Of a stretch of 64,000 bases of DNA, positions 46,160 to 56,845 are shown in pieces. Positions within the stretch are counted from its first letter, which is position 1. The number at the start of each line of letters is the position of its first letter. This DNA is from Coenobita brevimanus (Eukaryota; Arthropoda; Malacostraca; Decapoda; Coenobitidae), in contig CM064681.1 in NCBI GenBank assembly GCA_032717465.1, forward strand, positions 18,437,565-18,501,564, written 5' to 3'. A program made the position numbers and the translations under genes. The notes below the pieces were generated by a model. The model had not been told where the DNA came from. It did not search any database and saw nothing but the letters and a program-made list of their open reading frames with translations.

Positions 46160-48718
46160 CAGCAGTTTGCTGTTGATTGGAGACATGAATGGCAAAGTTG
46201 GGAATGCACGAGTGGATGGAGTGGTTGGTCAGTGGGGTGTGCCAGCTGAAGTAGATGGGAATGGTAGTGCTTTGGTGGACATCTGTGCTTGTAAGGGGTT
46301 GGCAATAGTCAACACCAACTTTCGTCATAAGATGATCCACCGGTATACATAGAGAGTAATGAGGAGGATGGATGGTGAACTTGTTGAACGAAAGGCAATG
46401 ATAGACTACGTGTGTGTGGATGAGCGAATGAGAAGACAAGTGTTGGATGCAAGAGTGTGGAGAGGGTGGGAGAATGGAGTCTCGGACCATCACTTAGTGA
46501 TGGCCAAGGTAGAGCTGCAAAGACAGTGGTTGAGGAGACGAAGGGGAAGACAGGAGGAAGCAGCTCCTGTGAGAAGAGTGGAGAAATTGCAAGATAGTGA
46601 GAAAACGACAGAGTATAAGAGCATAGTGGAAGAAAGATTGGGAAGGTATGAGCTAGAGCAGATGGAAGGGGTGGAAGAAGTATGTAAGATATTCACGGAA
46701 GAGATAGGCGCAGTGTGTGAGGCAGTTTGTGGAGTGAGAAGGAGATGCAAGGGTGTGCAAGGGACAGCATGGTGGAATGATGAGGTGAAACGAGCTGTGG
46801 AACAAAAGAAGAAGGCATATGGTGAATGGTTGGCGAGTAGAGGTAGGGGAGAAGATGAGAGAGAGAAGAGAGAGGTATATGTGAGCAGGAGAAGGGAGGT
46901 TAAGAGACTGGTGAAGGAGTGTAAGAAGAAAGTGGATGAAGAGTTTGGGAGGAATCTGAGTGTGAAATGGAGGGAGAGTAAGAAATTGTTTTGGAAGGAG
47001 GTAAAGAAAGTAAGGCAATGTGAAAGGGGAAATAGTAGGGGAGTGAAAGATAGGAATAATAGATTGTTGGTGGAGAAGAGAGAGAAATTAAGGAGATGGA
47101 AGGAGCAGTTTGAGGATTTGTTGAATGTAGAGAGTGAGAGCAGTGTGAGTATAAGTGGTTGGGGAATGGCTGGGAGAAGAAGAGATGAGAGGAGGGAGGA
47201 AGAGATCAGTAGGGCGGAAGTAGTGGAAGCGATGAAGAAGACCCCAGGAATTGATGGAGTGTGTGGTGAAATGCTTATGTATGGGGGTGAGATTGTTGTG
47301 GAGTGGATATGGAAGTTGTGTAGATTGGCTTGGGAAGAGAGAAGGGTTCCAGAGGACTGGAAATCAGGAATAATTGTTCCTCTGTACAAAGGAAAAGGGG
47401 AAAGAGAAGTATGTGGTAACCATAGGGGTATTTGCCTTCTTAGTGTGACTGGTAAAATATATGGTAGAATACTCATTGATAGGGTTAGGCATATGACAGA
47501 GGAGCTAGTTGGAGAAGAACAAGGGGGATTTAGGAAGGGAAAAGGGTGTGCAGATCAGATATTTGTTTTGAGATGTTTAGTGGAGTAGTATCTAGAGAAG
47601 GGAAGGAAAGTGTATGCTGCCTTCATGGACTTGGAGAAAGCTTATGACAGAATAGATAGGCAAGGTATGTAGAAGGTATTAAGAATATATGGAGTGGAGG
47701 GGAAATTGTTGAGTGCTGTGAAGAGTATGTACGAGGGAGCTAGGGCTACGGTGCGAGTGGATGGTGAGCTGAGTGAGTTCTTTTATCTCAATGTGGGACT
47801 GAAACAGGGGTGTGTGATGTCTCCATGGCTGTTTAATATATATATGGATGGGGTTGTAAAGGAGGTGCAAGGTAGGGCAGTGGATGTAGGGGTGGCCCTA
47901 ATGAATGAGGGTGAGATTTGGAAGCTTCCGGTGTTGCTGTTTGCTGATGATACAGTATTGTTGAGTGAAGATGAATGGGAGTTGCAAGGTTTGGTGAATG
48001 AATTTGGGACAGTGTGTAGGAGGAGGAAGCTGAAAGTTAATGTAAACAAAAGTAAAGATATGGTGTTTGAGAGGAATGAAATCACAGAGTGTGCAGTGAT
48101 GTTGGATGGTGAGGATATGGAGAATGTGAGTGCATTCAAGTACTTGGGTAGTGTGATGAGTAAGGATGGAACTTTGGGGGATGAAGTACATGAGAGGGTA
48201 CAGCAGGGAAGGAAGGTTGTTGGTACACTGAAAGCAGTGATGAGAAATAGGGAGGTGAGTATGGAAGTTAAGAAGTCACTGCATGATGGTATTGTGATCC
48301 CTACCCTGACGTATGGAAGCGAGGCGTGGACCTTGCAAGAGGGGAACAAGTCAAGAGTGAGAGCAGTGGAAATGAGTTACTTGAGAGGAGCATGTGGAGT
48401 GACGTGGAGGGACAGGTTGACGAATGAAGAAGTGAAGGAACGTTGTGGGGTAGATGTGGATGTGGTTGAGAAGATTAGGAGAAATACACTGAGGTGGTTT
48501 GGACATGTGGAGAGAATGGAGAATGAAAGACTGACTAATAGGGTATATGTAGGCGAGGTGGAGGGAGGGAGAGGGAGGGGTAGACCGATGATGAGGTGGA
48601 GGGATGGAGTTGAGAGGTATATGAGGGAGGGACGGGTGAGTTAGGGGGAGGGTAGTTAAATGGTGGGTGACAGAGTGACTTGGAGGCGTTTTGTCTGTGG
48701 CCACCTTTTGCGGGATTA
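46160..48718 (+). pseudogene. RTE-like LINE, copy 2: endonuclease C-terminus, linker, RT
   Basis: One plus-strand frame runs through the whole copy, with internal stops at 46350, 47586, about 47667, 48642 and about 48657, and no frameshift. Blocks: LLIGDMNGKVG (endonuclease metal-binding Asp), ERKAMIDYVCVDERMRR, VSDHHLVMAK (endonuclease His), a basic linker, NHRGICLLSVTGKI, GEEQGGFRKGKGCADQI, FMDLEKAYDRIDRQG (motif A), GLKQGCVMSPWLFNIYMDG, LLFADDTVLLSE (active site), YLGSVMSKDG and RNTLRWFGHVERME. It is the sister of 6.86-9.35 kb and slightly longer at the 5' end. At least three stops replace Trp codons (TGG to TAG). Confidence 0.91.
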
Positions 48719-48879
48719 GGGCGTCGGGCTATAGATAGATAGATAGATTGTTTAGTACAACTGTGTTGCCCTTGTAACAATATTTACATATCAAATAATT
48801 TAGTTTAACACAAGTATACATAATGTTCCCAAACTCAACTTCCGGCGTTTTTTATTAGTGCCATATTTAGTAATAGCGA
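48719..48879. other. LINE (ATAG)n tail and spacer
   Basis: The LINE's 3' end is an ATAG tetranucleotide run (about 48731-48748), as in copy 1. Nothing else is recognised up to the transposase. Confidence 0.7.
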
Positions 48880-50220
48880 ACACTTGTTAAAAAGGACGGG
48901 AGCCCCTCAAAGAACCACCTGGGCTGAATATGCTGCTATAGTCGCAGCAGCAGAGGCAACAGCTCTTACGAACGTGGTGACCATAAGGGACAGTCATCAA
49001 TTAGAGGTGTCTGCACTGACTGTCATGCGAAGGCTGCATGACCCAAGCATACACCATAGAAATCCAGCAATGAAGAAATGCCTGGCACAACAGCACAGAG
49101 AGGGGAGGTGAGCCTTTGCTCAATGCTGCTCCTAGGAAAACCTAGACTTTTGGTCACGCGTCATCTTCACGGATGAGAAGTGTTTCTCCTCCACCTCACA
49201 TGGCAGGGTTCGCTGCTGGAGAAAAAACAACACCAGGTATATGATAATACCATTTTTATTGCTGATAAAATTCCCTGCTCTTATTGCCCCCCTCCAGCCT
49301 CTGTCTTTGTTGCAGTCATCTGTTTTCTGTCCACCTCTGTTACAACAGTTAACCGATATTCAGACCTTCATGTACAGAACTGGTCAATTATAAAACTGTC
49401 TTCTGCAGTCTGCAAACCCCTCCGTCCTTCATCTCCAGTCTTTTAAAGAAAATATGGTCCAGCATCTAGAAGAATCAGGATCCCTTATATTGGTATTATC
49501 CTGTTCAGATTGTCCTGGAAAAATACATAATTCTACTCTTTGCCTCTGTTTTCTTTGCACAAAGACATTAGCACCAAAAAAATTTTGATGAATCAATTCT
49601 AAATAATATAAGGTTAGATAGGGGGACATGCTATCAACTAGTATTCTGTCAAATGGCTGCAACAATAAAAAAAAAAAAGTAGATATATATATTTCACATG
49701 CAGATACGAGAGGGTCAACACTTGTGAGGAGGCACGATCGGGTCACGTTACCTGTAACATCTGGGGGATACCTGACTCTACATGGCCTGGGTGACATGTT
49801 CAGCACCAGGGGCGTTTTACTGCTGACCATCACGTTCATATTCTGGAGAAACGTTTCCTGCCATCATTACGGGGAAAGAGTTTCCCATTCCCAGATGGAC
49901 CTGTTATTTTCATGCATGACTGGTGCCCCATCCAAACTGCACGTGCAATACAGCAGTGGTTTCAGAGACAGGACACACTTCAGCTCTTAGACTGGCCTGG
50001 CAAGGGGGCCGATGTAAATGTAATAGAACATATTTGGACTGAAATGGTTAATACCTGGCAGCCAGGAGACCAGAGGACAAAAAATGGACTGCTCAGCCAC
50101 GTAATCACCCAGTGGGAACTTTACCGACGCAAACACGACTTCATCCGTGGCCTTGTAAGCTCCATGCATGACAGGTTGCAAGCAGTGATTGAGAAAGAGC
50201 GAGGTTGGACCCGATGTTGA
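48880..50220 (+). pseudogene. Tc1/mariner-type transposase with an intron-like segment
   Basis: The protein would cut and move DNA at TA sites. The N-terminal part has LTNVVTIRDSHQLEVSALTV and HHRNPAMKKCLAQQHREGR, a DNA-binding region of Tc1-like enzymes. The first catalytic Asp is in VIFTDEKCF (about 49165). A GT...AG-bounded segment (49237-49703) interrupts the gene in RKNNT|RYERVN. Downstream are CEEARSGHVTCNIWG, then IFMHDWCPIQTARAIQQWF (second Asp) and DVNVIEHIWTEM (Glu), with 35 residues between them. Stops at about 49110 and 49134 and two compensating frame changes around 49766-49815 show decay. Terminal inverted repeats were not identified. Confidence 0.88.
49237..49703 (+). other. 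Intron-like segment in the Tc1/mariner transposase
   Basis: 467 bases beginning GTATATGATAAT and ending TTTCACATGCAG. Joining the flanks keeps the conserved reading in phase: the split codon is AG|A (Arg) between Thr and Tyr. It contains no recognisable element. A spliceosomal intron is the simplest reading; an insertion with chance GT-AG ends is the alternative. Confidence 0.65.
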
Positions 50221-50361
50221 TGTGAAAAGTTAGCCAACAGTCATCATTACATTTAGGATGTATGCATTATTACAAATAAAGATGATACAGAGATGATAAT
50301 GTTTTTTTATGTAGTAGTATGAAATTTTGATTTCTGTTCCTCTTATCTACCTTACAGCCTA
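50221..50361. other. 3' flank of transposase
   Basis: Contains AATAAA near 50275, a possible polyadenylation signal for the transposase. No terminal repeat could be matched with the 5' side. Confidence 0.4.

Positions 50362-50435
<74 letters not shown>
50362..50435. repeat. (AT)n microsatellite
   Basis: AT dinucleotide tract abutting the left LTR of the envelope gypsy element. A second AT tract lies at the other end of that element. Confidence 0.97.
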
Positions 50436-50439
<4 letters not shown>

Positions 50440-50680
50440 ACTTGCAATACTTTGGTGATAGAAACTACGTGTACGAACAGCTAGATAAGGAGTTTATTAC
50501 GAGCTCACAACAAAGTAGTCTGCCCTACTTGAGTGTCTGCTATGAACTGACGCAATAACGCCTTCGGCCAGGCTTGGGCTCTGGGAAAGCGTGCTAGGTC
50601 AGCAAGTTTAGTGGGGGCATGTATGCATTGGGGGGGGGACATATATACATCGGGGGTAGACATATTGTGGAGGGGGTACA
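50436..50680 (-). repeat. 3' LTR of the envelope gypsy element
   Basis: On the plus strand it reads TGTAACTTGCAATACTTTGG to GGAGGGGGTACA. It matches 59057-59300 with about seven substitutions and one single-base indel. On the coding (minus) strand an AATAAA polyadenylation signal is present (TTTATT at about 50491-50496). Confidence 0.93.
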
Positions 50681-50700
50681 CTATTCCCCCGGTAGCTGAG
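50681..50700 (-). other. Polypurine tract
   Basis: On the minus strand ACCGGGGGAATAG directly precedes the 3' LTR. This is the expected position for plus-strand priming. Confidence 0.55.
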
Positions 50701-51134
50701 ATGGTGGCTCCTGACACCAGGAGTTAAATGGTGTTTGATTATAGTAGTAAGGCAAGGTTGGGGAGGTTTGTACAAGGGATAAGTATGATACAGGGGCAGT
50801 AAGGAAGACATGGCCATGTTGAGAGGAGGGAAGTAGAAGGATATATACAGATAAGATATACAAATATTAATAGGTATGTGTCCAGTAAGGGTCGAAGGTA
50901 TACATGGATATAATGAGGATTATACAATAATAGTTTGATACATGATAAACAAGGAGTAGATATGAGAGTTCTATTGTTGTTCTTCGTTCTTTTTTTTTTT
51001 TTTTGTATTTTCTGTAGGATACACTGTCACTCAGTAAGGCATTAAAGAAATACCATCATTTTCTAGTAGGCAGAGTTCTGTTCACAGTTTGGTAAATTGT
51101 CAGATGGCATTGGTAATCACGGAATGTGAGGGCA

Positions 51135-51521
51135 CTAAGTACAGGGAGTTTCTACGTCGTGTGTAGGGCGTACTATGCCTGTAGCGACTCTGATTTCCTG
51201 GAGTCGACGTTCCATTTTTCTGACACAACAATGCACTGCACATATGATGAGTAGAAAACCTATGAAAGCGATAACCACAGGGGGAAACACAACTGTTGGA
51301 TGAACCCAGGAACGGCTGAAGGCCAGAGAAAATTGATCCATAATGAAATCACTCTCATTGAGGAATGTTAGCATGCGCAAGTTAGGGGAGGTGATGGTAA
51401 TGTTGGCAGATGGTAAGATTGAAGGCATGTCGATTGGTTGAAAGATGTCATAGGAGTGTTTACGACAGCTTGGTGATAGCGAGTGGCGTAAGTGATGACG
51501 GACTCTGATTTGATGGTACAA
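51135..51521 (-). pseudogene. Envelope-like gene, C-terminal part with membrane anchor (frame 2)
   Basis: This frame carries the end of the envelope-like protein after a frameshift near 51440-51480. It contains asparagine glycosylation sites (NIT, NES), then a membrane-spanning segment (PTVVFPPVVIAFIGFLLIIC) and a short basic tail starting CCVRKMERR, the layout of a type I viral membrane protein. The first 40 or so residues of this frame are read out of phase with the upstream coding. It ends close to the polypurine tract. Confidence 0.75.
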
Positions 51522-53032
51522 TGGTCTGGTGCTTTGTAGAGACCACTAGCAGGGACGGATCGAACCGAAGAACCAGGACACATGACTGTGACAGAGATGG
51601 GAACAGCAAAGAAGAAGTACTGGACATGGTGGAGGTGAGCATGGTGGACCGGGAGTTCAGGAGCTGGTACAAAAGAACAGGCCGAGTAGATGGAATGGTT
51701 GCGAACCAAAGCAGACTCACAGGGTGTAGCACTGCTAGGGAAGATAGCGAAAAGGTGGGCAGCACAGAGACGAGAGGTCGGAGTAAGGGAGGAACATTTC
51801 TGGAGGTCTGTGTAAGAAAGGAAGGCAACTGAAAGATGATCATGGGAGAGAAGGAAATATTCTGAAGGAACAGATACTTGTAACAAGGAGTTGTTGAGGC
51901 GGAAAGGGAAGGGAATGATGTGGAAAAGGGTAAAGGTTATGGCAAAACGGAGAGGAATATGGACGACAACGTATGTGGTGAGAAGATTGGCTTCGAGAAC
52001 AGGATAATAATATTCGAGGGAGGAGTAAGGGAGGACTGGGGATAGACCGAAGGTGGTGTAAGCACATTCTAGGACAGAACGGAGAGCTGAGACAGGTACT
52101 AAGTCGGCAGTGACACGTCCATTTATAGCATCGACCAGGATACGAAGCAAGGAAGAGACTTGAGACAGGAGAGAGTCAATGGCCAGTTGGAGAGTATCCA
52201 TGTTGAGTTCGAGGTAGGAGAACTGAGAGATAACGTTGAGATCTGAAAGGTGGCGTTGTAAGATATCGGTGAAGTTGTTTAGAGTGGACGTGACTTCATT
52301 TAGGTGGGTCGTCAGCTTCTGTAACGTAGTGTGTTGGATTTTAATGACTCGGCATTGGGATTCTAGAGCTGAAGCTAAATGAGTGAGATCAGATTTGAAG
52401 CCAGAAATGTCACGGGCTATAGCAACGCCACACAAGCCACTTAGAATCTCACCGCCGAAGTCGAAGAGACCTTGTTTCACACAAGAACGACCAACGGGTG
52501 TCTGAATGGAAAATGTGTCATTGAGCTCATTGAATCTGTTTCTTATGTATTGCAATTGCCAGGAGAGTGGTAGGAAATGGTTATAGAGATACTCATTTGG
52601 GTTCTGTGTCCCCATGATGGCCGTTAGATGGTTCCTGATTCCGTGGAGCTGGTGCACGTAGGCATGTAGGGCAATGGCTACGTCGGCCAGGGGCGCAAGA
52701 TCATAGCGCAAGAAGACCTCGCCTCCTGAGCCGACCAAGGCCCCGGGACGTACTCCACCATCGTCCTGACCTGACCCAGACCCCAGGAGGGTCAGCACTG
52801 CCAGCAGGGAGATTGCTAATATCGTACCTAGAAAATCAGGGTAGAGTTGATGGGGGAGGTCTTGAAGAGGTTGATAGGCAGAGCGCAGTTTGGACCGATA
52901 GTGAGTGGTTGATGAATGAGTAGGTGGAGGTGGAGATGAAGGAGACTGAGGGATAGGTGGAGACAGAGTAGATTGAGGGATGTGTGGAGGGAAAAGGGGG
53001 TCAGGAGTTTGTGTAAGTGACTCTCCCAACAC
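51368..53032 (-). pseudogene. Envelope-like (F-type) protein gene, main part
   Basis: 554 residues. A proline/serine-rich start precedes a hydrophobic leader at about 65-83 (FLGTILAISLLAVLTLLG). GLFDFGGEILSGLCGVAIARD begins at 188 and matches the glycine-rich fusion-peptide-like region of errantivirus and baculovirus F-type envelope proteins. The residues just before are C-V-K-Q, so no basic cleavage site is seen. Heptad-like helices follow (about 210-270), with NHSI, NQST and other possible glycosylation sites. The frame goes wrong near residue 520 and the membrane anchor lies in another frame (51135-51521). It starts 16 bases after the integrase stop. Confidence 0.8.
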
Positions 53033-53047
53033 GAGGCCTCGGAGTGC

Positions 53048-54160
53048 TCACTTTAAGTCATCGACTTGGACCCATCTGGTGTCCTCAGTGCACAGGTCCT
53101 GGAGGTGAAATTTGTTGCCTTGTTGAGTGAGGACGCGGTAGGGCCCTGTAAATTTGTCATCCAACTTAGAGGAACGCCTATGAGAATGAGCAAAGACAAG
53201 ATCACCTACATTGATAGTGATAGGAGAGGTGGATTTATGTTGGCGCTGCAGCATGTCCTCCTGAGAGGAAGCCAAAGTGGATTGGACATACTGGTGGATT
53301 GTCTGGAAGTTGGCCAATTTTAGTTTAACATAATCATCCATGTTGTAGATGGGTTCTGGCTTTGAGGATAAGAGAGAGTATGGGAGGTTCTTGTCAAAAC
53401 CAAAGAGGACGAAGAAGGGAGATTCAGCAATGGATGCATTGATGGAGCTATTGATTGAGGATGCCACTTGGGGAATCCAGTCATCCCAGGATGAACTATG
53501 GGAGCCTAGATGTCTGAGGCACTCTAAGATTTTTCGGTTGTGGCGTTCTACAAGGCCATTGGAAGCCGGATGGTTAGGCATGACATTGCACTTACTGATA
53601 TGAAAGCGGTGAAAGATCTCATCTAGAAGGCTATTGTTGAACTCTGTACCGTTGTCAGTAAGAATGGTATGAAGGGTACTGAACGGGCAAATTACGTGAT
53701 CTACAAAGGCACGTGCAACGCTCTTCGCGGTCTTGTCGGAGAGGGGTACGAGGACACAGTAGCGGGAGAAGTGGTCGACCGCTACGAACAAGTACTCAGC
53801 GCCAGATTCCGTGAGAGGTAGTTTTAAGAGATCGATTGAGACAGTTTCCCATGGTCGTGACGGGATTGGGTATTGTAAGAGAGGGTCAGGTAAGCCGGTT
53901 GATCCTTTGTGGCGGTGGCAGGAGAGGCAAGAGTCACAGTGGGCATTGATATCGCGGCGCATGGTTGGCCAATAGTATTTGAGACATGCTTGGTGCAAGC
54001 ATTGGTCTTTACCTGGATGGGAAGCCTGAGGGGTATTATGAACAATGTGAAGAATCTTTGGTATCAGAGCAGTGGGGACAACAAGTTGGCGTACTTTGCG
54101 ATTGGGCATGTCTTTGCCTGTTAGTAGTGTTTTCCTGTACAAGAGATCATCATCTAGCAT
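53048..54160 (-). CDS. Gypsy integrase, apparently intact
   Basis: 370 residues that would join element DNA to the host chromosome. A zinc-binding HHCC start is visible (His41, His48, then Cys75/Cys78/Cys81). The catalytic triad is present: VSIDLLKLP (Asp110), ILTDNGTEF (Asp169) and NGLVERHNR (Glu205), with 35 residues between the last two. The C-terminal GPY/F module is FTGPYRVL. It overlaps the RT-RNase H frame by 11 bases in another frame, so the normal Pol fusion is broken at about 54160 by a small indel. The listed Met is simply the first in this frame. Confidence 0.93.
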   Translation of the reverse strand: MLDDDLLYRKTLLTGKDMPNRKVRQLVVPTALIPKILHIVHNTPQASHPGKDQCLHQACLKYYWPTMRRDINAHCDSCLSCHRHKGSTGLPDPLLQYPIPSRPWETVSIDLLKLPLTESGAEYLFVAVDHFSRYCVLVPLSDKTAKSVARAFVDHVICPFSTLHTILTDNGTEFNNSLLDEIFHRFHISKCNVMPNHPASNGLVERHNRKILECLRHLGSHSSSWDDWIPQVASSINSSINASIAESPFFVLFGFDKNLPYSLLSSKPEPIYNMDDYVKLKLANFQTIHQYVQSTLASSQEDMLQRQHKSTSPITINVGDLVFAHSHRRSSKLDDKFTGPYRVLTQQGNKFHLQDLCTEDTRWVQVDDLK

Positions 54161-55628
54161 GAACTAGTGATACTGGCAGAGTAGGTAAGGTCGAGGCATC
54201 GCCAGATTCTAGGAAATAAATGACTTTGGACCATATGGGGTCTTGGCGCTGAAAGTTTCGAACAACTTCTGACATTAGTGTAGTGTTTTCAGTTACTTCG
54301 GGCTGCAGTGATGTTATAGCTGCTGCTACGTGACGTGAGAGTGCGTCTGCGACTACATTCAACTTGCCTGGTACATATTGAAAAGTGGGATTAAAGTCCT
54401 GGATGATGATGGACCATCTAGCTAGCCTACCTGTTAGATTGCGGTTCTTGAACAAATCACATAGTGGAAGGTGGTCTGTTTGGATATGCACTGGATAACC
54501 ATAGACTATATCTCTGAAATGTTTCAAAGACCAGACTACCGCTAGTGCTTCGAGATCTGTGACACTGTAGTTACGTTCAGCGGTTGTAAGGGTGCGACTA
54601 GCATACACTATTACGCGCTTCCTTGATGCTTCATCGAGTTGCATCAAAACGGCACCCAGTCCAGTGCCTGAGGCGTCTGTGCAGAGAAGGAAGGGTGTGG
54701 TATAATCAGGGAACGCTAGAACAGGGGCATTTACAAGAGCTCTCTTTAGCTTTTGGAAAGCCTGTGACTGGTTGTTAGTCCAAATAAAGGGCACATTCTG
54801 CTTGAGTAAGTGGGTCAGAGGAGCGGCGATCTTTGCGTAGCCTTGTATGAATCTACGATAATAGCCACTGAGGCCCAGGAAACTTCGTACAGCTTCGGTA
54901 GTGGTAGGTTCTGGGAAGTTAATAATCGCCTTAGTTTTATCCTCATTAGTATGAATGCCTTGTGCATCTACGACATGGCCTAGGAATTTGATTTTCTTTT
55001 GCAGGAAGTCACATTTACTGAGATTGATTTTCAGGCCTGCGAGCTTGAAGCGTTCAAAGACTTGCCGGAGCTTGGTGAAATGGTCAGGGATGGATTTACT
55101 CACACCAATGGTATCATCTAGGTAAGCAAAAAGAGAGTGTCCCATCATACCACTGAAGACTGAATGGATAAGTTGCATGAGCACGGAAGGAGCATTTCTC
55201 AGACCAAAAGGGAGTCTCTTAAACTGAAAATGTCCGGAAGGGGTGCTGAAAGCTGTAACTGGACGAGAGGATTCTTCCATTTCGACCTGCCAGTACCCGC
55301 TGAGGAGGTGTAAAGATGAAAAGACTACGTTATTTTCACCAAGGGATTCTAGCAAATCAGTGAGGACGGGTAACGGGAAACGGTCTGGAACAGTGACAGA
55401 ATTGACCTTACGATAGTCGACTACTGGTCTAAAGTTGCCATCCTTCTTTGGTACTAAGAAAAGTGGGCTATTCCATGGACTGACAGAGGGTTCAATAATG
55501 TCTTGGTCAAACATGTTCTGTACCATTTGATCTGTCTGCTGGTATGTAAATCGACTGAGTTCCTGGTAGTAGTTCAATCGTATGTTTGACAAGGTCTGTT
55601 CTACCCATCGGTTTACCGGGTAAGGCAA
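54150..55628 (-). pseudogene. Gypsy RT and RNase H, motif A Asp replaced
   Basis: 492 residues with the full gypsy RT: VPKKDGNFRPVVDYRKVN, FPLPVLTDLLESLG, FKRLPFGLRNAPSVLMQL, FAYLDDTIG (active site 169-172), FLGHVVDAQGI and GYYRRFI. RNase H follows with LCTDASGTGLGAVL (Asp318), DLEALAVVW (Glu360) and HIQTDHLPL (Asp385). Motif A reads FSSLHLLSGYWQV: the position normally held by a metal-binding Asp is His107, which should abolish polymerase activity. The first gypsy in this window keeps Asp there. The frame differs from those of protease and integrase. Confidence 0.93.
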
Positions 55629-56019
55629 CCACGTTTCTGTACGAGCTCAGAAGGTCGAGGAGTTGAGGCGTATTTTCTGGGAAATCTGTGCAAGTGAGAT
55701 GTGAGAGCATATCGGGTGAATATGTCGGCGCAGATCCCGTAGAGTTAATAGTACATACACCGATTGGCGTACTATCATCAGTCTGAATAGTAGGAATTGA
55801 GGAATCCTGGCACACCTTTACAGTCGCTGGGTATACTAGGAAGTCTCCAATCTTTACACCACTTTTAAGTTTTAGTGGAGCATTTGTGACATTGAGCAAG
55901 TACAGGTAGCATAAACTATCCTCTAAGACTGTACACCACGCTGACTCATAAGTCAAGCCATTAACACAACACGTCTCCTTTTGCACCGGCAACACAAACA
56001 GAGACTTTGGTGAACTCAT
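55507..56019 (-). pseudogene. Pol segment between protease and RT (frame-shifted)
   Basis: 170 residues continue the polyprotein between protease and RT. KVSVCVAGAKGDVLC-type reading in the upstream frame gives way here to VLPVQKETCCVNGL, YLYLLNVTNAPLKLKSGVKI and LLDLLSSYRNVVALPGKPMG, the last being the lead-in to RT. Indels near 56000 and 55600 put it out of frame with both neighbours. Confidence 0.7.
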
Positions 56020-56845
56020 GTGGTAAAAAAATTGTGCACGTATTCGTTACTGCACGTTTCGTCTCTGCGTGTTGGAGAAGATCATGCACACTGTGTGAGG
56101 TAGGTAACTGAGACATGTCTGAGTCAGCGATAGTGTTGTCGGGAGAGTAGGTAAAAGCTATTTCCGAAGGCTGAGATGATGTATCAGTAGACATTGAGGA
56201 ATTTATGTCCTTGCTCGCAGTCAGTAAAGGAATGATCTCTGTATGCTCAGATGATGATAGTGGTGGTTTGTGCTGGTCTGGACTTTTTGGTAGCGATCGG
56301 GACAATGGTAACTGAAGGACTGATTTGATCGTAAGAACAGGATGGGGACATTCCATACTGTAAACTGGGAATCCAGAAATGTCTATACTACCACAGGCAG
56401 GTAATAATGCAATGGAGTGTTGTGCCATGGTGGAGAAACCAATAAGGGCATCTGCGGGATACTGCAAGTCATTAGTGACATGAAATTCAATTGGGATAGG
56501 GGGCAAATCTCTGTGTAGTTTGACTTCTAGGGTGACTCTACCCTTAACCTTAAACTCTGAGCCTTCGGCACCACATAGGCGAATGTCTGGTGGTTCTAGG
56601 AAACTGACGTGGTTGTGATGTCGTTGAAGAAGATGTAAGGATTTGTCGGAGATCAGATTTACTATAGATTCTGTGTCCAAGAAGAATGACGTTGGTATGT
56701 CATGACTGCATCCGAGAATGACTAAACCTGAGGATGTTATGGGACCTACATGGCGGATGGGGAGTTGGGTTTCTGGTTCTACGTGATATTGGGCTGATAC
56801 GGGCGCGGCGCTTCCCCTGACTGTTGGCGGTTGAGGTAACGACAT
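55961..56845 (-). pseudogene. Gypsy protease region, DTG motif altered
   Basis: The frame contains a retropepsin-like core: TSFFLDTESIVNLISDKSL, VKGRVTLEVKL, IPIEFHVTND and ADALIGFSTM. The usual active-site triplet Asp-Thr-Gly reads Asp-Thr-Glu, a one-residue change expected to be damaging. A serine/threonine-rich linker follows. It overlaps the nucleocapsid frame (to 56700) and the next pol segment (from 56019), each in a different frame; one such shift could be programmed, the rest look like decay. Confidence 0.8.

Noticed and set aside
49628..49990. Independent 120-residue protein
   Set aside because: It begins inside the intron-like segment and then reads the Tc1/mariner second exon partly in and partly out of frame.
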